DNA of 64,000 nucleotides, from positions 188,609-252,608 of the forward strand of contig JAQFWX010000053.1 in the NCBI GenBank assembly GCA_027605045.1. Direction: 5' to 3'. The position numbers and the translations under genes are program-made. Source of the DNA: Phallus indusiatus. Taxonomy: Eukaryota; Basidiomycota; Agaricomycetes; Phallales; Phallaceae. Positions within the stretch are counted from its first letter, which is position 1; every line of letters starts with the position of its first letter. Below the pieces are notes generated by a model. That model saw only the letters and a program-made list of their open reading frames with translations. It was not told the DNA's origin and did no database searches. Of the stretch, positions 32,932 through 44,447 are shown piece by piece.

Positions 32932-35900
32932 ATGCCCCGTCAACCTGACCCACTACCAAAGTGTAAGTTTTAATGTTCACCCTGTTGATCTGAAACAAAA
33001 AATATTCCCTATTTAGTTTGGAAAATTAATGAGCAGAATCCGAGGCAGATTCGCTGCATGATTTGTGCGGCCCATGACGTTCGGGAGGTTTGGATGTCTC
33101 GGGACAACCGGCTAAAACACGAGAAAACCCAACGTCACAAAGGTTGCATAGATCTGGACGAACTTACTCGTATTGAGAAGGCACGCATAGAGCAAGAACT
33201 CGATGAACAAGATGCACAGCTAAGGCCTCTCAACCTGAGCTTACCAGAAAACCTGCATCATGATGATGCACATTACTTTAATCCACAACCGGTGTCTAAA
33301 AATCTCAGTGATAATGACATTAACATGGCAGAAGACGAAGAACGATTGCCGCAAACAGCTGAAGAAGTAGACGAGTTTATACAGCAATATTCAGCAGACT
33401 TAACCTGGGTCAATGATTTTGACGAGACTGAGGATAACATTGATGATCCCCAGGAGATCGGCTTTGAAGATGAAGGTTCGTGCCAATCATTGCAGTATGT
33501 CAGGTACAAACTAACTGTTATGACACCAGTGTACCATGTGGGATCGCGCACAGATATGTCAGTCTGGGATAAAAAGGAAGAAAACTGGTTTCCATACCCT
33601 TCTAAAACTGTATGAGATATCGAATACATGTTTTGATCTCCCTGACAAATTTGTTTAGATGTTTTTAATGGATCTTCTGGGCAATTTACCCCGACTTCGT
33701 CTTTCATCTCAGCAGATGAAATTGATTTTATGGATAATGCGCGAGTGTGGAGCTGTGAATGTTCCGACATATAGCCAGTTGCGAACCATGACAAAGAAAC
33801 TGCACGATCGCGTTCATGGTGTCTCAACAACTCGGATATGCAGTTCACTCGGTAATATCTTCTATGTAAATGACATACGAGAATTGATTGCACGTGTAAG
33901 TGGGCTTCTTCTGTTCTTATCTCCCATCTAACCTTTTGACAGGATGTTGCAAGCCCGCATACAGCTCCCTTACTTGAATTTTATCCCGTTGAAGCACAGC
34001 CAGTTTTTAGCGAAACTTGGCATGCCAAAAAAATACATGAGCTCGATCCATCTTTGCTCACTCCGATGGCGCGACAAGGGTATAAAGACTTCTATGTAAA
34101 GGAGCTTGCTCAACTAATCGATGGGTCTTTTGTAATTCCTATCCGGTGGATTAAACGGTCGTCAGGGGAACTTGAAGCAGATGCTTATGAAGTTCTGCAG
34201 ACAGAAGTGAGTGGTTGTATGGAAGTATCAAGAGTATGCTGATTCTTGACTTAGAGTGGGCTTGCAGTACAAAATGATAAAGAAATCAAAGTACCCTTAT
34301 CTAAATTTCATTTAAACTGGGTTGAGCTGGAAAACGAGACCTCTATTAAATGGACTGGTATGTAATTTCATCATGGATGCCTCAATTATTGCTTTACACA
34401 CACTATTAGATCAAAGTATTTGGTTTCGCAAACAAATGCCTAATGCACTCCGAACAGTTGCAGAAGGCGATGAAATTTACACTATCTTTGTCAATGTTTG
34501 GGCAGACGATGTTAGTGGAAATGTGTCGAAACAGATGAATCCACACAAAAATATTTATGTCACCAATGCAAGTCTTCCAGGAAGATTATTACAACAAGAA
34601 TTTCATGTGAAATTCGTGTCAACATCTCAGCATGCATCTACAGCAGAGCAAATGGATGCAATACGAGAGTTAGTAAAGTATGAACTTTCCTTCTGGCATG
34701 TATAACATCTGTACTGACAAGAAATTTGACAGTTCAACACATAAAAAACCTCATCGGGTTTATAATCCTTATCTTGGCCGGTACATTCGTTTTCGTATTA
34801 TTGTCGCACAATTGCCATGTGACAACCCTCAAGCATCCGAAGAATGCAGTCATATTGGAGCACAAGGTAACTTCAAGTGCCGAAAATGCAAAGTTGGAGG
34901 TTCTGCCAAGGAAGTTGAACAAGAAGAAAACTATCATGCTTTACATGAGGTGATTTATAAATTATTTTTTTTACTTAGATTTTTCTAAAAAAAAACAGGC
35001 AGGAATACTGCGTACTGTGGAAGAAACACGTGAGGAAGTTCTACGCCAGCTTGATCTTGCAGCCGAAGGGGTAGCACAGCCCATTAAAGACCTTCAAAAA
35101 AGTACCGGGATCAAAGATAAGGTTGCGCAAGGTTGGATTATCAAGTCTCTGAGCAAGTTTCATGAGCTTCGTCAACGAAACCAGGAATTGTCAAATGCTG
35201 AAATCAAAAAAATGGTCAGGGAATGGGTCAGTCAACAGACGCTTGAGCCATTCAATCCACTGCTAAACCTAAGAGGTAAGGGCTTTAAGCCTTTAATGAT
35301 GCAACATGACAAGGTTTAATTCGAAATGTAGGTGTAGATCCCCACAGAGATACTCCAGTTGAACTACTTCACACAATGCTCTTGGGAATTGTCAAATATT
35401 TCTGGCACAATCAAAATCAAATCTGGAAGGACGAGGATCGTGAACAGCTGGCAATATCTCTTCAGTCATTAAATGTCAGTGGGTTAGGAATAACCACAGT
35501 CCCTGGTCATTATATGGTACAATACCGGAACAATCTCATTGGAAAACATTTTCGTATTCTAATGCAGCTCCTGATTTTTGCGAGTCACACCCTTATTGAT
35601 CGAGATCACTTGATTCTCCTTATAGCAATTGGAAATCTTGGAGCGCTACTTTGGGTACCTGAGATATATGATTTAGATCAATACATGGTGGATTTAAACA
35701 TTCGTGTAGGCAATCTGTTGGATGCATTTGATAAAGTTGATGGTGGACGAATCATTGACAAACAGAAACTGCATATCCTGGTTCATGCAGCAGGTGATGT
35801 GATGTATCACGGACCACTTATTCGGAGCGAAACCGAGACTTTCGAATGCTACAATCATGTTTTCCGATTATGCTCAATACTTAGCAATCGCCAAGCTCCG

Positions 35901-37212
35901 TCAAAAGACATTGCAGCAAAATTTGCCCGGATGGAGTGTACCAAACACATCGTCTCAGGTGGATATTGGCCTTCCGATTCAGAAGAATCCGGGGAACATT
36001 GGCTTCAGGCAGGCCCTGGAATTTTGACATTCTTTGATCAGCATCCAGAAATTCAGCAGCATTTAGGATGGGTGAGGCACGAAACTAAAGTTCCTGGTAT
36101 GGTGTCAATGACTTGCAATTGGAGTATTTATCTTGATCACATTTTGAGACAGGTGTTTTTCATACCTCCCGTAGCAAACCACGTGCTCAGAAGTGGGAAA
36201 GTTGGAACACAAACCAATTTGTCTTGCCTGTGGGATATGATCCTGCACCCAGTTCCTCGTGGTGTGAATTTGAAAGCACTATAGCAATCAGTCAAGATCT
36301 GTGTACAGTTGGCTCATGGGTATTTTTCAAGCATCACAATGTGAGTCACAATGGTTACTATGACAGGACAATTTCTTTATCATTTTTAGGATAAAATTGC
36401 TGTTGGTAGGATTCTGTGTCTGGTGGGATCTGCTTCCAGACCTGGTGATCGACTGGTTTTTCTAATATGTTTTGACATTGCCGACACTCTTCACACACTT
36501 TATCAAGTACCTGTTTTACAATTATCCTCAAGTGTACCATATATGGCAATCACTCCAGATGTTTGTCCTTTTCAATAATTATGGTCATAAATTAACATAT
36601 TTATAGAAACTTCTCTTTGCTGTCAATGTGCAACATGACTGTTCTCGTAAACAATGTCATCGGGTTCTCACTCGAACTGTTGCTCAGGAACGCGAAAAAA
36701 CTCAAAACAAAGTCCCAACAATTGAGCATGCCAATGACAATTGTTATGTTTTGAATACTTATGCTCTTCACAACCACCACCGCCTTCATCAAATCCCCCA
36801 AATCCAGCTCCTACTGTGCCCACAAACTTTAAATGCTAACCGAAAAGAGTTTCACCACAGTATTGCTGCACAAATACAGGCTACCCGCAATGCCCGACGA
36901 TTGAAATCTGCTGCTAAAAAAAAGGCCAAATCACAACACACTCAATTAAATAATGACATTCCTGCTAATGCAGGTGCCAAACGTCCGCGCAAAACTCACA
37001 AAACCTCAGCCCAGGTTATGCCTCCAGACATTGGCAGTGAAGAAGAAGAAAGCATTCCCCTGGACTCTGAAGATGAACAGCGGTTAACCAAAGCATGGAG
37101 TGATGGTGGTATAAACTCACAGGCAGAATCGGAGGATGATTTAGAAAATATAGTCCAGATTCGCTCACGCAGAAGCCGACCAATAGTTAAACCACAACGC
37201 TACCAAGGATAA
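32932..37212 (+). CDS. Transposase-like protein of an agaricomycete DNA transposon (Plavaka/CACTA-like, tentative)
   Basis: The frame is spliced from 32932-32962, 33017-33609, 33659-33895, 33943-34206, 34254-34357, 34410-34677, 34733-34949, 34999-35275, 35332 to about 36250, and further exons up to the stop at 37212. The N-terminus carries a BED-like zinc finger (IRCMICAAHDV...NRLKHEKTQRHKG). Core landmarks include WFPYPSKTMFLMDLL, WADDVSGNVSKQMNPHKN, GNFKCRKCKVGG, HRDTPVELLHTMLLGIVKYF and KLHILVHAAGDVMYHGPL. These are typical of a large repeated protein family carried by basidiomycete DNA transposons. I assign it to the Plavaka/CACTA group from memory of such proteins, not from a search. The acidic, basic-patched C-terminus ends RRSRPIVKPQRYQG. 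No internal stop was met in the joined exons, so it may be recently active. Confidence 0.75.
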
Positions 37213-37484
37213 TATAGATAGAACAGATGTTTATTTACAATAGAATTTATCTATATCTCGTTTCACATGAGCCAGACGCACGACCGTGACTCCAAGACAC
37301 AGTGCAATGGATGAATTTACTGGACCCGGACTGGACCAGTCTCAATCAGTTTGTCAGCACCTGCAAATCTGTCCATATTTCAAAATCCAGTGTCCACAAG
37401 ATTTGTCCAAATCTGTGTGACTAGACCAACACATTTAAATACAAAGAGATTGTGCTCACACCATTCCATCCCCCAATCTTCCCT

Positions 37485-38890
37485 ATGTCTGCTCCAATTA
37501 CCCCTCACCGTGACACTGACCAATCAGAAGCAACTTTGCAAGTCTCATTGAGTGCTCGTCTGAAACGTTTTGAAGCTCGGGCTTCCAGAAACACTCAGCC
37601 ATTGACTCAGCGATCAAGTGCCGTACTGTCAGACTCAGTATTTGACACACCCTTGGACTTTGGTGGCGGCTCTGCAGATTATGATGATGAGGATGAGCCA
37701 CCAGTGTCAACGACGCACAAGCGAACATACGCAGAGATGAGTGGTGAAAATGACCATGAAATCAATGGCACTGGTATTTCTATTTCGCGTCGGCATGCCA
37801 TGGCTCAGGCATGCATTAACACTTTGAAGATTGAATATCCTCTGACACCTGAACATGAAGCTGCCATTAAATCATTCTCTGAGGTGTGCTTGCCATGTCA
37901 TTTTTTTTCTTACCTGACTAATTTATACAGGCTGACCTTGTCCAACAACTTATGATGCTATATGGTCGTCTTCTTGGCATGGATCAAATGTTTCGCAAGG
38001 CAGAGGTATTGAAACCTGCCTACAAGATATCTTCCGAAATGAATACCACCATCCAAGCTTATGTTTGGCAAGTCGGTTTATCACCATATTTAAAAAAATA
38101 TAAATCTACATGGGCTGAAATTGTGGTGGTAATATCTACTGTTGTTGCATAATATTGAGTGCCTCTGATATTTACTCCAGACCGTGATGCGTGAGACACG
38201 CATTGAAAACTTACCACCAGCGAGCCATGCAGGGCAGATGAGCACTCTTTCTGCATGCATCGGTAGCCATGCCACGAAAGTCCGTTTTTACATCAAAGAA
38301 GCGGTGAGTCTGACATTCTATGTTGACTTGACATACCTTAATCCATATCTTTAGCTTGAGCTATCCTTTGGAGTTGTGCGAAAGAAGAAGAATGATGCCG
38401 CCGAGACTCAAAAAGCGCACATAACGACCATTGCGCGCACCCTGGCGGCAAGATGTTCTGTTAGCGGAAAACGTTCTATCGCTATCACAGTTGAACTATT
38501 ACAAAGATTGGCTCTGCTCGTATGTTTTCCATAAACTTTTGGCCCAAAATTTCTAATTTTTATCTTCAGCGCTTCATATTTATAAAATACCAGGAAGCCG
38601 GTGTGGGTGGGGATTTTTGGTCTTATGTAGATGAGCAACTGAAGAAATATACTGCTGAGCGTCCCAATCCAACAGACTATAAAGCGTATGAGCTTCTTAC
38701 CAATTTATTCGCAAGTACTGACAATTCCAACAGGTGGCTGCATCTCATTCTTCAATTCGACATGGAGAGTTACCCACGTGAAGATGGCTGCTCGGGCTTC
38801 CAAGATACAATTGTCACCCAAGACAAGGTTCCAGAATCCCAGAAGATTGTAGATAAACAAACTAGAATAACGCTTATCTCTGCAATGTAG
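37485..38890 (+). CDS. Second transposon-borne gene, unrecognised
   Basis: Starts MSAPITPHRDTDQSEATL at 37485. Exon 1 ends near 37883 and exon 2 begins at 37931 (ADLVQQLMMLYGRLLGMDQM). Further exons code TVMRETRIENLPPASHAG, LELSFGVVRKKKNDAAETQ and FIFIKYQEAGVGGDFWSYVD, ending TRITLISAM. Short introns (for example 37884-37930) separate them. The protein is mainly helical with a charged N-terminus, and no enzymatic motif was found. Its place inside the element, 270 bases after the transposase on the same strand, suggests an accessory factor such as a DNA-binding partner of the transposase. That role is inferred. Exon borders after 38130 are approximate. Confidence 0.55.
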
Positions 38891-39041
38891 TCCACACATT
38901 TACTTAACCAATAAACAACACATTTTTTAATACTTAATATTGTCGTGTGACCAAATAACAGCCAAATTTGACTGAATCCTGAGAATAACAATGAGAAAAA
39001 TGATACGCACACTATAGGAGACATTGCATAACGCTCATCCC

Positions 39042-39318
39042 GATGTCATGACGTGTTTCAAATTAAGTGACACTGACGTCTCAGTAATGCTCCCCATGCT
39101 TCATTTAAACCACCCATTCCTGTATCAGAAATGATGCAAAATTCTTTATCGGATGTCATGACATATTTAAGTTCAGTCATGACGGAGGTCTCAGTAACGC
39201 TACCTATACATCATCTAAACAACTCATTCCTGTATAAAAAATGATGCAAAATTCTTCGTCAGATGTCATGACATGCTAAAGTTCAGTCATGACGGAGGTC
39301 TCTGTATCGCTACCTAGA
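39042..39318. repeat. 110-bp tandem subterminal repeats (2.5 units)
   Basis: Units begin GATGTCATGACRT at 39042, 39152 and 39262. They share CAGTCATGACGGAGGTCTC, GTAACGCTACCTA, CATTCCTGTAT and AAATGATGCAAAATTCTT. Units are exactly 110 bases apart; the third is partial. Each holds the near-palindrome TGTCATGACA. Subterminal arrays like this commonly bind the element's own transposase; here that is inference. Confidence 0.8.
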
Positions 39319-40283
39319 GATTATGTACATGTCCCAATGCTGTCAATCAAATAATACATGAATCTCAGCCAAACATTGCCTGAACATCTGCCCAAAGCTT
39401 ACTCAATTGCAATATCATTCTTCAGAAGGCGAACCAGATCGTCCACGGACCAAGACATGTCATTTAAAATATAAGTTGTTCATGTCCAGCGAAGGACCCT
39501 AGGTCGGAACATTGGGCCGTCGAGTATTGTGCAGGAATGGACAATAGTCATTCCACACAGGACAATCAAATCTATTAGGACATTACTGGGGTAACAATAG
39601 CCATCACAATGGACACCGCTCGGACATGCAACAATGCTCTGGGAAATACCTACATTTTTAAACGATCCGTGAATTCACGAGGACAATATGCGAGGAACAT
39701 CATCGCCGGATCCTCAAACTGACCACGGAAGAATGTGTCCACAGCCACACGCTGACGTGCACTGGACATCCGGCCTCGTCTGTGGTGTAGCTTAGGTAAG
39801 TGGGCGACGAATTCCTGCCGTAATGCCACATACGCGGAAATTGAGCCGAACACTCAAGAACGATGTCACGGTGACCGACTGAGTCTCAATTCGGAAAAGC
39901 GGCTTGGTACGCCGAGAGATATGTACTCAAGTCATGACTTACACCCAAATTGTCAACATCTCGGGTCTGGTTATATCTACATGATTTAAATACAAATTTC
40001 TCGAAATATGCATGACTGCAAGTTTTGGCTATTTTGGGAGGGACCTATGTCCGTCCGCTGCCCATCGTCCGTTAAGTTGTTACAACTAATTGCTCCGCCA
40101 TAAAAAAAGCAAGTTGTGGCTATTTCAAAATTATTCTCTACTGCGATGAATGAAACATAACAATTCCTTTATCACTTGAATATAGAACTCTATTCCTTGT
40201 TTCTTGTATGAACCATATAACAAAAATATGCACTCAACGCGCCTGAGACCATTTCACATCGAAACAACTCTTATCTTGTTCCT

Positions 40284-41772
40284 TTAGGATTGCAAAAATT
40301 TCACAAGCGACTCTTTGAACTCTTTATGCCCAGCATTATTGGGAGACACGACCAAGTCATGCTCTGCTCCCTCGATGATTACGAGTTTAGCAAAAGAGAT
40401 TAAATCTTTAATGCGCTGTCCAGCACGCAGTGGAACGACCGAGTCCTTGTTCCCCTAAAGCGATAGACGTGTAAGTGAGGGAAAACGAAGTTTTAGAATT
40501 TGACCATTCTCATACGTGGATTAACAATACTTGCACGTTTTCTTGGGTAGCGATGGTTTTGAAGGCATTATCTAAATCCCGTATCGGACCAGAGATGATT
40601 GATGATGTTAGAGCTCTATAGTAGCCTGGTAGATATTCAAGTTGAAGGCCGACAAGCTGAACGAGGATTTCTTATTCAGTGTCAACCGTGTAAACATCAA
40701 AAGCGGGGAAAGACGAACGGGGTTGTGGAAGGAAGGAGGAAGAGCCGTGATAGGGGCTTTTCCATTTTCAAACTTGTAGGTGATGACAACATTATTAGCT
40801 ACGATGCGAATAATTAATGATAAAAATCACAAAACATACAGATTCGGCAGGTGGAAATGTCACCCCTGGTCGGATAGGCTAGTTGTGGTGAATGGATTGA
40901 TCAGCCCTTACATTGTGACGTGGAGATTGTTGGGATACACCTACATCCATCAATCCTGCACTTGCTATCAAGACAACCTTTCCATTTACAAGATTCGGAA
41001 ATGCAGCTGCGAAGGCTGCTGCTACCCCGCCCCCCTTATTACAGGAACAATTTCAAGTAAAATGACTTATGGAACACAAAATTGAGCAAAATTGAGCATT
41101 TAAACATACCATGGAATAACCAACGGGGATAGCTTTGTCAAATCCTACGTGTTGGAACAATAGTGCTAATTGAATGATATACAAATTCGCATCATATCGT
41201 ATTGTAGGATCAGCAGGTGCCTCGGTGTATCCTCTTCCGCAAAGATCTAAAATTTTATTCGTATGTAAGAAATAGTAATTGAGGGCGAAAAAGACGTTTA
41301 CCATATATGAGTACTCGAAATCCGAGATCGACTAGATCGGGAACGACGTGGTAAAACGCATTTGAGGGAGTCGATATGCCATGGATTAAAACGAGCTACA
41401 CAGCCATATCAGGTTGAATCAAGGCTTTGGATATTGGATATGTCAACTTCTCACTTTTGGTCCATGTTCGGGGCCTAGCAGCCAATACGTCGTTTCACCA
41501 AAAGGGAGTTTTGCAGCTTGAGCTAAGTATGATAGATGCATATCAGACACCACATAAATAACGAAATAATGACGAAAATTCACGATTAGGATAAATATCT
41601 ATTGGATAGATCTTTCGTAACTCATTGTCAGGTGGGAGAGCGGTGAGAGAGGGATGCGTTGGCGTTGGCCATGGGAACTAGTTCAAAGCGTGTTCAGCAT
41701 ATTCAACCCGAGCATAAAATATGCTGTAGGTGCACTACCTTAGCAGGATGAGGTTGATCAGTAGTTGACATC
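40284..41772 (-). CDS. Alpha/beta hydrolase
   Basis: Reads on the minus strand from ATG 41772 (MSTTDQPHPAK) through short exons: FPWPTPTHPSLTALPPDNEL, AQAAKLPFGETTYWLLGPE, LVLIHGISTPSNAFYHVVPD, DLCGRGYTEAPADPTIRYD, then GYSMGGGVAAAFAAAFPNL. It ends GNKDSVVPLRAG...AEHDLVVSPNN and TAA at 40284. The oxyanion HG, the nucleophile elbow G-Y-S-M-G, the acid D in NKDSVV and the histidine in AEHDL make a complete Ser-Asp-His triad. No signal peptide is seen. Splicing between about 40640 and 40950 is uncertain: one TAA near 40670 must be spliced out by a short intron. Substrate is unknown; relatives include epoxide hydrolases and esterases. It is the first of three minus-strand genes. Confidence 0.75.
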
Positions 41773-42163
41773 GCAGTTACTTGATGAGCTTGTAGGATGC
41801 ATTGTTCCCATGTCCCGCAGAAGCTTGTGTTCAGTGTTCACTGGGAAAGTTTCGTGAGAAGCCGCGACCGGCATTGCTACCGGGTATAGCCGAAACACTC
41901 GATAATCAGCTAAACTAACTAACCGGTCCAGACACGTTGTGCGCATACAAGTAAGCACCGAAATTGCGTTTTCAATTTGATTATGCTGTACTAGCATGAC
42001 AAACCCTGTCGATGGGATTTTAATACGTATATTATGATAACTCATCTGTTAATTAAGGAGTACTGACATTCGCATACATATATGTAGATATTCAGGTATC
42101 AGCGATGGTGAAAGAGAAAAAGAGAAACATTCTGAAAAGCTAAACAAAATGTCGTACAAACAA

Positions 42164-44272
42164 CTAACAATCCCAACCCTTCATAGCGGGAGATTCGCCT
42201 TCTCGACTTTCAGGGCATGCAATCGCACTCGGGCCGAATACATTCTCTAGCAAGAGGCGTACGGCGTTTAACGATGAGACCTAAACAAAGACGGTATGAG
42301 GTTTTTTTGCGAGATTGTTGTTTTTTTCACGTACGGTCTCAGTTTCCATGGTTGAGATAAATCTACATTAAGCATTGAGAACACAAAATACGGGTTTCTT
42401 ATCGGAACTTCCCAACTTACGGTTCAAACGAATTGACGTAATATATTCCCTCAGCGGGTACGACAGGGGCATGTGTAATATTTGGCGGGAGAACTGGGTA
42501 TGAATCCCACTAAAAAAATAATGAATCAATTCTTTCGCACTCAAGTTTTCGCCCAGCTCACCTCTTTTCTGTATATCCAAGAATACCTTCCGAAAACCTT
42601 TCTCAAAAATGACGATTCAATAGGCTGCTCGGAGAAAATCTTGACAACATATTCATCCGGTCGTCCATCATGCCCTTTCACGCGACCAAGATACGTCAGC
42701 GAGTTGAACTCTGGAGAAGGTCCATTGCCGGCCCTGAAATTAGCATTCGTGGTTAAAACGCTGGTTGGAGTTGTGTCGTCGGGTTTGAGGGAAAAGTACT
42801 CCGGACGCGGGTCTGGCATTCCGGTGGTTAGTAATGTGACGTGGAGGTGAATGTAGGGTTGAGGTGGGATGATTGAGGAAAGTGAAGGCTCTGTCACAAT
42901 TCCGCTGAGATGGAATGGTGCAGCGAGGATGATACTGTCGTACACGCGACTTTCGCCGCTGGAAGTGGTCAGTGTCCACGTATTATCCTTTTTGACCAAG
43001 GAAGTTATCTTAAAAAAAAACAGAATACAAGCTTCTTAATCAAAGTAAGAGAAATGAGAGCAAAAAAGGCGTTACAATTGTGTTGAGATAAACTTTGGCC
43101 GATGAGCGAGACACGAATTCTTGGAATATTTGGTAATTCCCTCCTTTGACGCTCGTAGCGCCACTGGTTGCTTGGCTGATTAGACCTTCTAGAGCGTGTA
43201 TTTTGGTGGCATCCTGGACGAAAGCAATGATATTATGAGACAAGGAATTCTGATAAACTATATATAACATACGTGGGCATAATTGACTCGGGTGAAAGCT
43301 ATTGGTTTAAAAAAAATCAAAAACAGCGCTACTGATTGGTAACGTATAGATACCTTCGGTGAATTCATCGATATATAATTGACCGACGCCATTATCAAGC
43401 ATGTATGTTTCGATGGTTTGGTGAAGAAGGTCGGAAAACCCGAGGCTCGACGCTACATCTGATATACTTGACCAATCCTTGAATGATGTATTGTATACAT
43501 TAACATATGAGCTGACCGCTTGATCAACACTAAAGGAAAACAGTGCGTTAATAAGGGACGAGAAAGATGTTTGAACGAAAGTCCTGACAGAGATTGGGCT
43601 TTTTGAGGTGTGGTAAGGCCATAACGGAACATGATCCTGATCATATCCCACCAACTGAACGACCCGTTTTTCTGGGTAATCTACATGAATCCATAAGAAA
43701 ACCTTTTAGCGTTGCGTGAGACGCGTGATAAAAACTTACACGAAACCTAAACGATGACCCATCCCAGATACCTAACTCTTCATCACCCTCGCCAAGATTT
43801 GACAGAGAGAGATTGAACTCTTCAGCAGCCCTCATGAGGTTCTTATTCGCATTGACAAATATCGAAGCGCCTAATTCAACAGGATCGTAAAACTCAGAAT
43901 CGTGTGGTCGAACCACCGTGCTGCCTGCATAAGGGCAGAAACAAGAAAAGATTACATCAGCTTTCACGCTGAAAATGCGAGAACCCAAGCTAACGTACGT
44001 CCACCGATGTATGTCTCTTTATCATATATATCAACTTGAACCTTGACAAGCTCAGGATATCTATTAGCTGCCTGGGAAAGCCAGTACGCAGCACTGGAGC
44101 CACCGGCGCCGGCACCAATGATGGCAACTCGATGCGGAGTATCGTTATTGATGTTGGGCAGCGGGTCATCTCTGGTTAAGAATGGGAGTTGAAATGGTAT
44201 TTGAAATGATTGAACATTCGTAAAAAGAGATAGAATAACGGTCGCTAAAACCGGTGACAATGGCAGTAGCAT
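42164..44272 (-). CDS. Prenylcysteine oxidase-like FAD flavoprotein
   Basis: Starts at ATG 44272 with a signal peptide (MLLPLSPVLATVILSLFTNV) and a Rossmann FAD-binding motif VAIIGAGAGGSSAAYWLS. The next regions read PVELGASIFVNANKNLMRAA, SFSSLINALFSF and YIDEFTEG. Near the C-terminus are TLTTSSGESRVYDSIILAAP, VTLLTTGMPDPRPEYFS and DSYPVLPPNITHAPVVP. It ends MKGWDC and TAG at 42164. The order matches prenylcysteine oxidases, lysosomal or vacuolar enzymes that break down farnesyl- and geranylgeranylcysteine released from prenylated proteins. About eight exons; only approximate borders were set. The gene looks intact. A CaaX pheromone gene lies about 5.3 kb away, which would yield this enzyme's substrate on turnover. 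Confidence 0.8.
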
Positions 44273-44447
44273 GATCACAGGTTGCAGGCAGTCGCGTCGT
44301 CGAGGAGCGATCGGACTTTGTTGGACGAATCACGTAATCATTATCCAATCCCAAGAGGTAACAATATGTCACACGAGCAAGTCAACTTTGTTGTCATTCC
44401 CCAAGTCATCTCGTTTGTATCTTGTTCACCGAAAGGGAATCATAAAT

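Larger units (their letters stand above)
32747..40010. mobile_element. DNA transposon with two genes and subterminal repeats (ends approximate)
   Basis: Contains a transposase-like gene (32932-37212), a second gene on the same strand (37485-38890) and 110-bp direct repeats (39042-39318). CATATTTCGAGAAAT at 32747-32761 recurs inverted at 39996-40010, the best candidate for terminal or subterminal inverted repeats. Weak similarity continues inward (TTTATTT...TCATG). Target duplications could not be set, so the true ends may lie slightly outside. Confidence 0.6.

Noticed and set aside
39350..39995. Possible extra gene on the minus strand inside the transposon 3' end (open frame 39853-39650)
   Set aside because: Short frame with no domain; lies between the subterminal repeats and the candidate inverted repeat, where non-coding sequence is expected.
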